From positions 22,688,280 to 22,752,279 of the forward strand of contig CM066924.1 of assembly GCA_033964015.1 (NCBI GenBank): a DNA stretch of 64,000 nt, read 5' to 3'. The stretch comes from Scolanthus callimorphus. Taxonomy: Eukaryota; Cnidaria; Anthozoa; Actiniaria; Edwardsiidae. A model generated the notes under the pieces. The model saw nothing but the letters and a program-made list of their open reading frames with translations, ran no database searches and was not told the origin of the DNA. This document shows positions 11,401-22,800 of the stretch, piece by piece. The translations under genes were made by a program, and so were the position numbers. Numbering within the stretch: the stretch's first letter is position 1; each line of letters begins with the position of its first letter.

Positions 11401-12468
11401 GTTTACCAATTAAAATTTTTCAATTAATGTTGATAGTATTGATAAATAAGAAATGGAAATATAGCTATATGAGTACTTACCACGGAAGTCTAATGATAAT
11501 TTGCGAGGTTTAGCGATTGAGATACCTGGCACACCCATTGTGAAAGAATAATACCGTCTGGTCCACCTCGTGAAAAATATGTGTAAAATTTATCAATAAT
11601 CAATTTTTTAAAAATACTATTCCTAACAATTATTCAAAGCTTCAGGAGGCTAGATTTCGCTAAGAAAATAGCACGAAAAACCAATATCGCCTGTTTTGAG
11701 TGCTATTTTCGGCGAATCTACCGACTGAAGACTTTGAATATACTTGAATCATATGACATCTCGTCCTCAATTTCCACACAAAAGAAATATCATACGATTT
11801 TTCTTACAAATTAACCAATCACGATCAATATTTGAGCAATAGATGCAACACAATTTTTTCCATTTTTATCGAAAAACGCAGATTTTTTTAAACTTGCAAT
11901 CAGTACACTACTTTTAGGGATAGGATCTGGGCTAGAAGCGGAATATTGTACCTTTGATATTCAAGAAAGCTTTGCCGAAATCCCCCCCCCCCCAAAAAAA
12001 AAATGGTATTCCCTGCTGGTATAAAAATATTCAGAATCCAAAACTAGAAGTCAAATATGTAAACTGACAACTAGTTTCTCAAATATTCAAACTATTTTTT
12101 GCTTAATAATCAAACTATTGAGAAACCCAATATTCAATATTTTAATAAAAAAAACTAATTTCAATATTCTGCTTCTTCCCCCCGAAATAGGATTAGAAAC
12201 GTTTTCTATGCGACCAAAAAAACGTAAAATCCATGAAGATAAATAACAAGCAGCAACAAGGAATCGGTAGCTAACTATTTCGTCACATCGCGCCAAAACA
12301 AATCGTACAGTATTTTATTTCAAGAAACTAAAAAGCTCTCTCGTACACTGCTCGTGAATTAATTTATTTAGTGAATAATTTTTCGCTGTTTCTTTATAAT
12401 AAAGTTCGATTGGCCTCCATGCCCCAATGTATATTATAACAAGTTTTTATCTGCACGAATCTTATCTG
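8448..12468. other. About 4 kb without a recognisable gene
   Basis: AT-rich sequence between the receptor first exon and the DAP3 last exon. Short frames on both strands have no recognisable motif or splice context. A foldback with arms AACCAGAAACATATAA (10794) and its inverse (ending 11113), a small hairpin at 10113-10152 (CTCGTAAAAA and inverse), and a diverged piece of a foldback family at 11216-11336 are the only structures seen. Confidence 0.6.
10794..11113. repeat. Foldback element, about 320 bp
   Basis: AACCAGAAACATATAA at 10794 is matched by its exact inverse TTATATGTTTCTGGTT ending at 11113. The interior also has inverse-related stretches (CACATTTAGCAAG and ACCAAATGTGG). Non-coding. 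Confidence 0.65.
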
Positions 12469-15400
12469 CTATCTTGGTCCACAAAGTAAGCTTGCTAAGT
12501 GACCATTTCCTCCAGTAAGCGATGCTATTTCTTGCAGAAGGCTGGATGTAAGGTCTGCAAAGTAAGTCAGTAAAACCCAGATCATTACAGTAAAACGTAA
12601 AAGGATGTATGGCATCTCTCAGAAAAAGTTAACGTTAGGCGTTGTTAGTTTTGGTTGGCATGCGCTAGCCTGAGTATTAGGAGGAATTTTATTTTCCGTG
12701 AGAAAATGAGGAAGGAAATTTTTTTTCAGAGGAGGGGGATGGTCTTGATGATACACAGGCTGGCTATGCTTACGCGGCATTTGAAAATCCACGCGCTGAT
12801 AGATTGAGATCAACCTCTTATTTTGCTATAATCACCTAGAGAACCATATCCATCGTCTTACCTTTTTGAAAGCCACCTTTCTGTTGATAAAGTTGGATAA
12901 AATTCTCCAGTTCAGTAGTTGAGAATGGAGGAACATGCAGAGCTGTGTAAGGGCTTGTGATGGTGTCTCCACGCTGTAGGGAAATATAAAAGACAACTTG
13001 ATAAGGATTGCTATCAACAATAAGCATATCAAGACTTGGATTTGGGATGGAATTTTTACAAATTTTTAGGCATTTACTGCAACCCATCCTTCTATCTTTC
13101 TATATTTTTCTCTTTATAGCTTTATGGAGTTGTAAGTAATATATCAACAATAGTCAGTTTGTTTCATCAGGATTTTCAAACACTGAGAAATGGGTTGAAA
13201 AAATGAGCCAAAGTCGAGCTCTTTTAACCGACTTCAAGGTGATGAAAATGAAAAACACCGAGTGTTTGATAGAGCTTTTCAAACGAATCATTTAATGTTG
13301 AAAAAAAGGAATAAAATCTCAAAAATCTATGCAAAATTAGACCGAGTATCCAAACACCCTTCATGCTTATGTTTTTCTTTGTTTAATTATTCATGAGTTA
13401 TATAATTATCGCTCCAAACACCCAAAAATACAGTGACTGGTAATGGGAACCCCTGCCACTTGTGTTCAAGGGAAGTACTGATGTAGTGCACCATACAGCC
13501 AAGAAACTCCACTTCAGATAACAAGGCACGCCTGGTAAGACTCTTAAAGACCAATTTTATGTGGGGTCAGGGAAAGGAAAGTGTAATTTCTCACAATCTG
13601 GCCTTTCAACCTGAAATTATGTGTAAATGTACAATTTTGAGTTTTGTACCTGGCCGAGTAATTCTTCAGGGTTGACAGACTTGGTGTGAACTCTTTCAAT
13701 CCCTGTGCGAGATAATGCGAATACCATTGCAGCAGAGACCTAGAAAGGAATCAAATACTGATGTTATACCAATCTTCCTTCTCGTAATCACCTTGGCCCA
13801 GAAACACAATGCTAACATTAATGAGTTCAGTCAGTCGTCATTTGTCAGCCTAGCAACATGCAATCCATTTCCATTGGCTGATTTAGGGGATGTGGTGGGG
13901 TATTTCAAAAATACTTTGTAGAAAACTTTGTTTGAGACTTCTACATGTAATTAGTTTTCTAATGTTGAATGTATAACAAAGGAGTAAACTGACAAGTGCT
14001 CATCAACACCATCATCACAAGACCTGTACCTATATCACTCCTATCACCAACATCATCAATTATTCACCAGCATTATGTTTGCTGCCCCCATCCACATACC
14101 ATTAGTGATAGCCTGTGTAGCAGCTCTAAAAAAGAAAGGGGAGGGAGTCGGGGCGAGACAGAATTCTTGCGGCCCGCGCTATTTCCGGTTTTTGCTCGCC
14201 CCAACTCCCTTTTAGAGCCGCTACGCAGGCTAGGCTAGTGATGGGGTCTTTCGCTCTCTAGCCCACTATCTGTCAAACAGTCACTAGATTAAAGTCTGCC
14301 TGTCTGTAGTGAGTGTTTGACAGATATTTTCATTAAATTCAGCCTCCCCATGCAATTTACTTTCTCTGTATTCAGCAATACAGAGGGGGGGGACTCCCAT
14401 ATTTTTTGACCAGGGATGATTGTCGAAATTTTCAGTTTCACCCCTAAAAGATACAAACATGGCGGGCCATGGCGTGGCTCAAATAATTTCTTACCCTAAA
14501 AGATACCCTAAAAGATGAGGCCTTATGTGCAAAGTAGGCGCGAAGGAGACAGGTAACAGGTAAAAGATACCCATCAAGAAATTTCCGTGTTTGTTTCTAA
14601 TTTATCGTCTTCTCATCGAGTAATCTCTCTTTCTTACATGGTTTTAGAAGCACCATCATGAGAGAAAACAATTTGGACACATATTTCGGCCCTAAAAGAT
14701 ACCAATCTCCCTAATTTTATTGAAGATTAAGATCACCCCTAAAAGAGACCAAGGCCCCGTGATTTTAACCCCTAAAAGATACGACGATCATCCCCGGTCA
14801 AAAAATATGGGAGTCCCCCCCCGGGCAATCACCCCACATGCAAAGACAAGACAAAGTATAACGACGGTACCTACCAGCCCCTGTTGTGGATCCAGTAGTT
14901 TTGTAAAGTGGTGAACAAGGCTAAGGCTTGTTGGTTTTATCTGCAAAAGAATGGAAAACAATTACAAACTTTTAAACATTTTTTTGAAGTTGATCCATTG
15001 TCCAAACGACTATATCTTCACAAATAACTCACCCATTTTCTTTAGAATCCTTAAATGAGGTTTTGCCATAAAAACCATTGTATCCGTCAGCTGCATAGAG
15101 AATCTTCAAGCTGAAAACAAAGTAGAATCATGCTGATGAAGTACATGCATAATTATGATTTTTACATGTAACAGAAATAAAAACAGGAAAATGGGATAGA
15201 AAATGAAAAAGAGAGCAGAAAAGAAAAGAACAACACAAGCTCAACAACAAGGACAAGAAAAAAAAAGTCCAGCACAAGAAAACAAAGCAAATCAAAATAA
15301 ATGATCATACTACAATGCCTTCCTATTACTGATTGTTTTACAGTCTACAGTGTCTGTAAAGGATATAGTGTGATTTTATTAAGTTGTACTGCACCTGGGA

Positions 15401-18400
15401 TCTTGTTTAATCTCTTTCAGTACTACACCCACGACATCAGGGGCATAGTTTATTCTTTTTAGACCCTGGAATTCGAAAGTGTTTTATTACCATTTACATG
15501 TAGTTTAGTATTCTCTATTCACAGCAATGTTTTCTCAACACTCTAACCACAAAAGGTACATCATTCAACCTCTGACAGAGCTCTTTTGTTTTAGCAGCAT
15601 TGATGGGCACAAACTATACTAAATGTTTCAAATGTAATAATGAGATAATGATAATTAATGTAGCCTACTTGATCAATAACATTAATAAGGGGCTCCCCTG
15701 CTGGTGAACTGTCCAACTTGCCCCACTCATATTTCTGGCTGGTTTTTATCTGAAATGAGAAAAGGATTTTTTGAACTTGAATGAAAAGGTAAATTAAATA
15801 ATACAGTAAAGTTCCCAAATGAGTGTGCTTTGCACTCATTGGCGAGAAGCAAGGTCCTAAATACAGAAGGATGCACTAAGAAGTGGAACAGTTGGCATCT
15901 GTTACATTTTGCATGTCACACCAGATGCAATTGGGTGTCTATTTTCACATGCTGTATTCCTTAACGTCCTTAGTAACAACAAATCGCAACATAATATTGC
16001 GGTGATCGGGTCCTCGCCCACATCCAATACTTTATTACTCTGATACAAAATTCTACATGGCATATGTATCATTATTATGAAATAATACTGTTAAGCATTC
16101 AGCATTAATGTCAACACGTGACTGTTGGAATTAAATTAAAATTAAACTGAATGTATACAAAGCAAGAACCCACAATGGCGGGAAACTGAACAACAGCCAT
16201 ATATAAACAACTCACTCATTAGCATATATTACCATATCAATACACTAAGGTCCAGGCCCTTTCGTCCATAAAGGAAACCATTTCTCTTTCCGTTACCTAT
16301 TCATTGCATTCATAGTTCACTACAAGAGAAATTCAATTGCAGTTCTGTTACAAATACTAGTGAATGGGGCTGCCACCTAGGTTTCATGTCAATACTTATG
16401 TACTAATCCATACCTATTACCTTATCAAGAAAGCCCCCATTGATGGCCCTGATGGTCTTGAGCCATGCCACAGCTTCCTCAGGCTGGTCAAACCTGTTCT
16501 CATGAGTCTTGGACATCTGGACACCCTTCTTACTATGCACCCAGCTAAAAACTAAAAAATTTAAAAAAAACATTTGCCTTGGGTCTTTTGGGCCATGTGA
16601 TGGAAGAAGTGGTCACTGAAGCAAATAATTGAAATTGTATTCCATACTCCAATGACAAAACCCTAATGTTAATTGAATTAGGTCAATCAACATTCATACA
16701 GCCGATTGCGTTTGAGCGTTTTACCCTAACAGTTCGCACGTTATGTTTGAATGTTTGAAAGTTGTGTTTCTAGGATGAAACGAGATGTTTCTATGGCACA
16801 CCAAAGAGTTCTGTCCTCTCTGATTGGTCAGTGAAAAATACACATGGCAGTTGCCCTTGGAAACATCCGATTTTTTGTCTCACAACACAACTTTCAAACA
16901 TTCAAACGTAACATGCGAACTGTTAGGGTAAAATGCTCAAACGCAATCGGCTGTAGTTTTGTATATTGAGTCAAACTTTGATATTAATTCTTTATGTCAC
17001 TGCACAATCTTCCTATACCAGGTCAGGGTCGGATCCAGGATCTCCAAAAAGGGCCCAAAGTAAAAAAAATGGAGACCAAAGTTGAAACCTTGCTCTTGCA
17101 AATACAGTAAATGTATGGAGAAATCTATCGAAAAAGGGGGACCGGACCTCTGAGCCCCCCCCCCCCCCCCCCTAAATCCGCCTATGCTGGTATACTATTC
17201 TAGAGATGCAGAAAAATGTAGTAAAACTTGTAAAGCAGTAGTGTCTGTGCCTCACCATTAGGAACAAGAAGAACAAACCAGCCGGCTTGTACAGCATAAT
17301 GAACAATATGAGCTAACGACAAAGTCTTGCCTCCCCCAGGTTCCCCATCTGAACCAAAAAATCAAGGAAATCTTGATATATTATAATAAATCATTAATAA
17401 TTATCTTGATATAAAGTATATAATTAATATGTACTATTTTCCTGTACATATCATGGAGAAAATCACCTAAAAAGTTTATTTTTTGGGTCAAAATATCAAA
17501 GGATACAGAGCAGAAACCTTGGAGGTACATTATCTGCTTTGTGTTGCTTCAATGCTTCAATGACATCTAATGAATGACTCCTGACCATGAAATATGAGCT
17601 GCCTAGAATTTGACTCTGAAATATAAAGATAAGTATGTCAGAATGTGTAATCTACTAAGCGACAAAATACACAACTGTCTGTCCTTTAGCTTTAGTCCTT
17701 TAGAGTTATTCTTATGCCTCATATTTGTGCTTGTAGTTTAGATTTGTGCCAGAGAACAATAAATCAAACAACAAAATGTGAATATCCATGTCCATACATA
17801 TTCCACCCGTAATAGAGATCAAATCCGCCTGCCACTTGCGAAAACCTCAAAATTTCAGTCCTCTTTTTTGTACTATGGCGCTAAGAAATGGAATACTCTT
17901 CCATTATCTTTACGGAATATACAATCGCTTCCCGCCTTTAAGGCAAAATTGAAGGTGTACTGCAAGGAGGCAGTAGTGTAATTACGATATGTATGATTAT
18001 TTCCACACATTTTTTTTTATTTTGTATTTCAGTTATACAGGCCCCTATTTAAACCAGCCTTGGCTGAACTCGACCTGCCTGTCTAAATATTGCTTATAAA
18101 TAAATAAATAAATAAATAAAATATCAGGTGCATGAATGACTCAATAAAATCTAAAAGACTGACCAGAAAAACCTCTTCTTTCAGGGTAGCATTGCACTTA
18201 CCTGTCTGTTAAACCTCTTGGGTAGCATGTGAGAAAGAACATTATTGACCAAATCCTCTGGAACTTGATAAAACTGACCCAGGTTACCTTGAAAATGCTC
18301 TTCCTAAAAACAGCAGGATATATATTTCAGAAAAATATAGATAAAAGTTGGTCATGACATGAAAAAAATGGAAAAATCTACAAAAATAAGTCTTTGTTAT

Positions 18401-18773
18401 TAGACAATGTATTATCACAACCCATTGAGGGGGAGGAGCTGGACCGAACTTTTTGATAAAGCTTTGTTCATATTATCCAATATGCACCCCCCACTTTGGT
18501 GACACAGACAGTTGTTTATTGGTTCATAGGTGGAAATCACCCACACACTTCAATGTGCACTCTATAGGCCTTGATCATGAGAGCTTTCCCAAGAGCTTTT
18601 TCACCAACATGAAAATAACAAACCACACTTACAGGACTGCTTTCAGTGATTATTGACAATTTCTCTTTTCTTTTTGCATGAGCTGCGGCTGCAAATGGTC
18701 TGGCTGGTGATATCAAAGATGATCTCTGTAACAAAATAGAGTAAATGCTCATAAGTGGGAATGCCCTAGACAT
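12469..18773 (-). CDS. DAP3: DAP3 / mitochondrial small-subunit ribosomal protein S29
   Basis: Exons on the minus strand: 18725 (or 18773)-18633, 18303-18202, 17615-17507, 17348-17256, 16551-16421, 15749-15669, 15465-15395, 15110-15033, 14940-14875, 13739-13650, 12973-12862 and 12554-12469 (stop). The product is a P-loop protein of the mitoribosomal small subunit, also known as death-associated protein 3. Diagnostic stretches are the Walker A RFLLYGEPGGGKTLSL spanning the 17507/17348 junction, HENRFDQPEEAVAWLK, LYAADGYNGFYGKTSFK, MVFALSRTG and HVPPFSTTELENFIQLYQQ. They follow the order of the human 398-residue protein; the predicted length here is about 386. Phases agree across all junctions except 15033/14940, where one base is missing (a GGG run) or an alternative acceptor is used. 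The first exon is uncertain: an in-frame Met at 18773 reads through a good acceptor, while ATGGCGGCCACAAGAG at 19728-19713 has a good start context but joins out of phase. Confidence 0.9.
14111..14233. repeat. Foldback element (GCCTGTGTAGCAGCTCTAAAA)
   Basis: The left arm GCCTGTGTAGCAGCTCTAAA and the right arm TTTAGAGCCGCTACGCAGGC are near inverses, with GGAGGGAGTCGGGGCGAG and CTCGCCCCAACTCCC paired further in. A short non-coding element in a DAP3 intron. Confidence 0.75.
14384..14824. mobile_element. GGGGGACTCCC / CTAAAAGATAC foldback element, copy 2
   Basis: The ends GGGGGGACTCCCATATTTTT (14385) and AAAAAATATGGGAGTCCCCC are inverses. CCTAAAAGATAC or close variants occur about seven times inside, at roughly 14443, 14492, 14506, 14559, 14688, 14735 and 14768. 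It lies in a DAP3 intron just beyond the donor of the 14875 exon. No ORF is inside. Confidence 0.8.
16699..16953. mobile_element. Foldback element with TA target duplication
   Basis: CAGCCGATTGCGTTTGAGCG at 16699 is mirrored by CGCAATCGGCTG at 16953. The arms pair for about 70 bases through TTACCCTAACAGTTCGCA and TTTGAATGTTTGAAAGTTG. TA flanks both ends (16697-16698 and 16954-16955), and the CAG...CTG ends with TA point to a mariner/pogo-type transposase acting in trans. Confidence 0.85.
17760..18121 (+). mobile_element. Non-LTR retrotransposon 3' fragment with TAAA tail
   Basis: The reading frame 17778-17981 carries a typical end of a LINE reverse-transcriptase ORF: SFLYYGAKKWNTLPLSLRNI followed by LPAFKAKLKVY. 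It is followed by about 100 bases of 3' UTR and a (TAAA)n tail at 18098-18121. The 5' part is missing, as expected for 5'-truncated LINE insertions. It lies in a DAP3 intron, on the opposite strand to the host gene. Confidence 0.8.
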
Positions 18774-19118
18774 ACAGTGTGCATAGTATGTAGTAGTATG
18801 TTGGTCAGATGGAGATTAATGAAGATGGATGGAGGTTGATGGACTATAAACAACCACAAGCACAGAAAGACAAATAAGCAAAGACAGTCAAATAATGATA
18901 TTTTGAGCACAATATCAGTTTTTACCATAACAGTTAGCTTTCTCGCAAAACGATTGGCTAATTTGCCGTGGGAAATAAGAGTCCATGCCACTTTGCTCGC
19001 ATCAGCTTGCGCGCGCGGCTCAACAACACTGGGAAACTGTTGGAATACGCACGCTATTTGCAACGGAAAATGATCATAAGTATATCATTTGGCATTTTGT
19101 CATGGTAAAAAACAAATT

Positions 19119-19289
19119 TCCAGAGGTTTTGAGTGGTGTGGACTCTTATTTACCACTTTTTACGCCATCTTCGTGGTCAAAATTTGTTGTGGATTCACTC
19201 GCTTGCGGCTAGTGAGTCCACAACATTTTGACCACGAGAATGACGTAAAGCGTGGTAAATAAGAGTCCACACCACTCAAAACCTCTGGA
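19119..19289. repeat. Long perfect-armed foldback element
   Basis: AAATTTCCAGAGGTTTTGAG (from 19119) pairs with CTCAAAACCTCTGGAAATTT (to about 19294). The arms continue through GTGTGGACTCTTATTTACCA and its inverse. The loop is only about 20 bases. Non-coding, in the DAP3 5' region. Confidence 0.8.
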
Positions 19290-19728
19290 AATTTGTTAAT
19301 TTCATTACATCCGTTTAATTACTGATGGCTGTCGGGATACCTGTGGTTTCTAAAAGCAGAGCTCCGACACACTGCGTATCCTGATTCATTCATATTGATT
19401 CAATCCCAAATGATAATGTTTGAGCAGTTTCCAGAGTAGTAATAATATGAAATCAACTGACTGCAACCGACGAAGTAAATCATAAAAAAATATAAAAGTC
19501 TTAAGCAAAATAAGTAAGTAAGTTATTAAAGCGCGCGCTGACCTCTGAAAATCAAAAACATTGTACTACACCTGCATGACGACAAATCCATAAAAGGTTC
19601 TTCTATTCAGCACTGAAATACAACCATTATTACTTCATGAGGACCACTATTGCTGAGAAAACTAACTTAGAAAATAGAAATTCACGAAAAAAGTTGAAGA
19701 GAGAAAATTTACCTCTTGTGGCCGCCAT

Positions 19729-19892
19729 CTTGGATTTGGATCTGCGCAGAACTTCTTGCGCATCAGTTTAGCAATAACCACTGGCCAAATAAACGTCTGC
19801 GGTACGTCTCGTTCGGCGCCATTTTGAAAACACGACTTTTGAATCGTGAAAGTTATTTTGTTTTGGTGCGTTTATTTTCACTTTTAAGGAAT
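19729..19892. promoter_or_regulatory. Candidate bidirectional promoter between DAP3 and CACTIN
   Basis: Only about 164 bases separate the possible DAP3 first ATG (19728, minus) from the first CACTIN ATG (19893, plus). The sequence is GC-richer than its surroundings and has no clear TATA box. An ATTTTGAAAAC tract and CCAAT-like AACCACTGGCCAAAT are seen. If DAP3 instead starts at 18773 the spacing is about 1.1 kb, still head-to-head. The promoter role is inferred from gene orientation only. Confidence 0.5.
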
Positions 19893-22800
19893 ATGGCTGG
19901 TGGGGATAAAAAGAAAAGAAGTATAAACACCGTAGTAGATCTAGGACTCCCCCAAAGAGGGGCCGTTCGCGATCTCAGTCGCCGAAGAGAAAGCGAGATT
20001 CCTCGCGCACGCCGTCGAGTTCGCCTGAGCGCGACATAGGAAGACGAGAGAGAAAGAAGAGAGACGAGTCTAGAGATTTGAGAGCGACCAGGGATAAAAG
20101 GTTTGTCGGTGATGCTGAGTAATTTCTAGTATTTCTGCATTTTAATTATCTATTTACTCGTACCTTTGTTTATGCATTTTGTGCTTGTGACGAAAAGCGT
20201 GAACCATGCTAAAATCATCAATTGTTTGTGTGTGTGCTACTTGCCTTTTTTGTGAATGTGAAAAAAGTTAAGGTGCTTTCTGTCTGCACCATATGGTGTG
20301 AAGTGCAGTGTCAAAGCATTTTAATTGGTTCTTGGGTCACATGATGTGACTGACAAGGTGTGCACCTTCCCCACAGGGACATCAACCCCCATTCTTGTGC
20401 CCAGAGCTCACCAGCTCGTCTGTTCAAAGGGGAGGCTCTGGGGACATCCATTTGAGTGGCTTCGCTGATTGGCTAATTTTTAACGTTAGGGCATGCACAG
20501 AAAGGTGTTTTTCTCAACAGCTCTGTATCATATCTAGTGCATGCATCAATGGCTGTACTCAGGCACTAAATTTTGGTGTGTTCACATTAGTGCCTATACT
20601 CAGTCAAAGTTCCTGGGCACAAATGTGGATGTAACCTTAACTTCTCCTAATGGATTGAAGTACCTCTGCACTACAAAATTACAATAGGACAATGAGGTGT
20701 ATCTAGCGAATAGGGCTACAAATAGAACTTCTGAGAAAGCTGCTACACTACTGAAAATAATTTATTTACATGCACTCTAGCTGCTCTAGTAAATCGTGCC
20801 CTTTTTGTATGTTTTCTTTCAGAAAGGAAAAGGATCTGAAAAAGTTGACAGAGACTGCTGAAGAGAAAAGAGCTAGAAGACTTGCAAAAAAGGTACAAGC
20901 CTTGTAGAAATGAAACAAAAACAAAACCGATAACAAAAGTGGCAAGATGCTGGTGTGGTGTGGTGCACATGTAGAGAAAGCAAAAATAAAACAGAGAAGA
21001 TGAATTAAAAAAAAATGTTTCCATTCCTATTTCATAGGAAGCCAAGGAAAAGAAAAGAAGAGCAGAAATGGGATGGAATGATGAATACCAGGTAAGAAAA
21101 ACCTTAGACTATTGGGAACAAATTAGTGTCAAAAAGGAACATGTATGTGACTGCTTACAAAACAACACTTTGGTACATTACTTTGCTTGAAATTTTTCAT
21201 TCTGTTATGTCAGGATTACACTAACACAGACAACCCATTTGGAGATGCCCATCTACTAGACAGTTTTGTATGGCACAAGGTACTGTAAGCTATCAGTATA
21301 ATTATAGTAACAAATACAATTTGATATTGGATAATTGACTGTACCTGCCACTCTTCCAGAAATAAAGAGGTGTTTCCTGTAAACCTATTTCTTTTAATTA
21401 CCATTTTTCTTCACTGATTCCAGAAAAGGGAGAAACATGGTGAAGCACACTTATCAGAAAATGAGAAAAGGTTGCGGGACAGACAACGGCAGGAGGAGAC
21501 AAGGGTGAGGTGCACAATTTCAATACTTAACAACCATATTAATTGCAATATCATCCTTATTACATTATAAAAAAATCTCTTTATATTGATTCCTAACTTG
21601 TTTGAATTAATATGTTTCAGAAACAACTAGAAGATGTGAGACAAAGAAGAAAAGTGAGTCAAAATTAAAAAAAACATGCTGTTTCCTGCACCATACAAGT
21701 AGAAGAGAAAGTGAAAACAACGAGTAAACTTGATACATAATCTTTGTTTTAGGAGCGAGAACATGAGATGCTTCTTAGAGAAGACGAAAAGGTATGATGT
21801 ATTTACTGCAATTATTACAAGAAATTTCCCACTGGTTCTGATCAGTGTGTGACCATAGAAAGGGACCTACGGTTTAATGTCCTTATCCAGGAAGACTTGA
21901 AGGTCTTACCATTTGCAGAATTGTTAGAGCAAAGGCACCACCTCCTCAATTTAGTAAGAAAAGGCCTCAAGTGTTAATCTTGCTGGAAGTGGAATCCCAA
22001 CTTCCCACACTGCAAACTGACATACTACCACCCAAGCTAACCAACACTGCAAATTGACATACTACCACCCAAGCTAACCAGCAGATGTGTGTTTGTGAAT
22101 TAAGAGTGTTAATGTTTCCACAGCAGACGGAAAATTAATAGGGAAAAGCTTTTGCCAAGTGTAAAATGCTAGAATTATGCTATTCAGGCCCATTATGTGA
22201 TCACTGGTCACAGGAAGACAATAACAATAAATGTGTTTGAAGGTCTCTGGAATGCTTGAGTATGTTACTACAGTAATTATTTTTAAATTTTGTTCATGTA
22301 TCTCACCCCTGTAGGAAAGGCTTCAGCGTGAGAAGGAAGCCACTTACTTTAGTGAATGGGAAAAACAGGAGGACAACTTCCATCTGAACCAGGCTTTGCT
22401 GAGGTCGCAGATCAGGATCAAAGATGGAAGAGGTATGGTTTGTCCTTGCTCAAGGATCTAGCAAAAAATAGAATCTGGATCCTTCAGCATCACTCACTCA
22501 CAGTTGTCACAGAAAATTTCTGCAGAAACCCATCCATGGGAAAAGTTTAATTGCCCATGGTAGAAGAATGGGAAGTGTTTGGATTTCCCATGGCTATCCA
22601 TGTGAATTCTGAACTTCCCATGCATGTGCCTTGGGAAATGGATGGGTTTCTGCAGAAATTCCCTGTGTGTCATGTGTGAGTACAGAAGACTCTCCTTGTA
22701 CAAGATAACTTAACAACCCTGCTGTAAAATGCAGCAAGTTGGCCAAAATGTTTCTTGAACTGGCTAAAGAAGGCAACTTTGTTGCAGAAATGCAGTGTTG

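Noticed and set aside
19893..20039. A 48-residue protein starting at the CACTIN ATG (19893) and ending at 20037
   Set aside because: It is the out-of-frame reading of the Arg/Ser-rich exon; the conserved reading is in the neighbouring frame.
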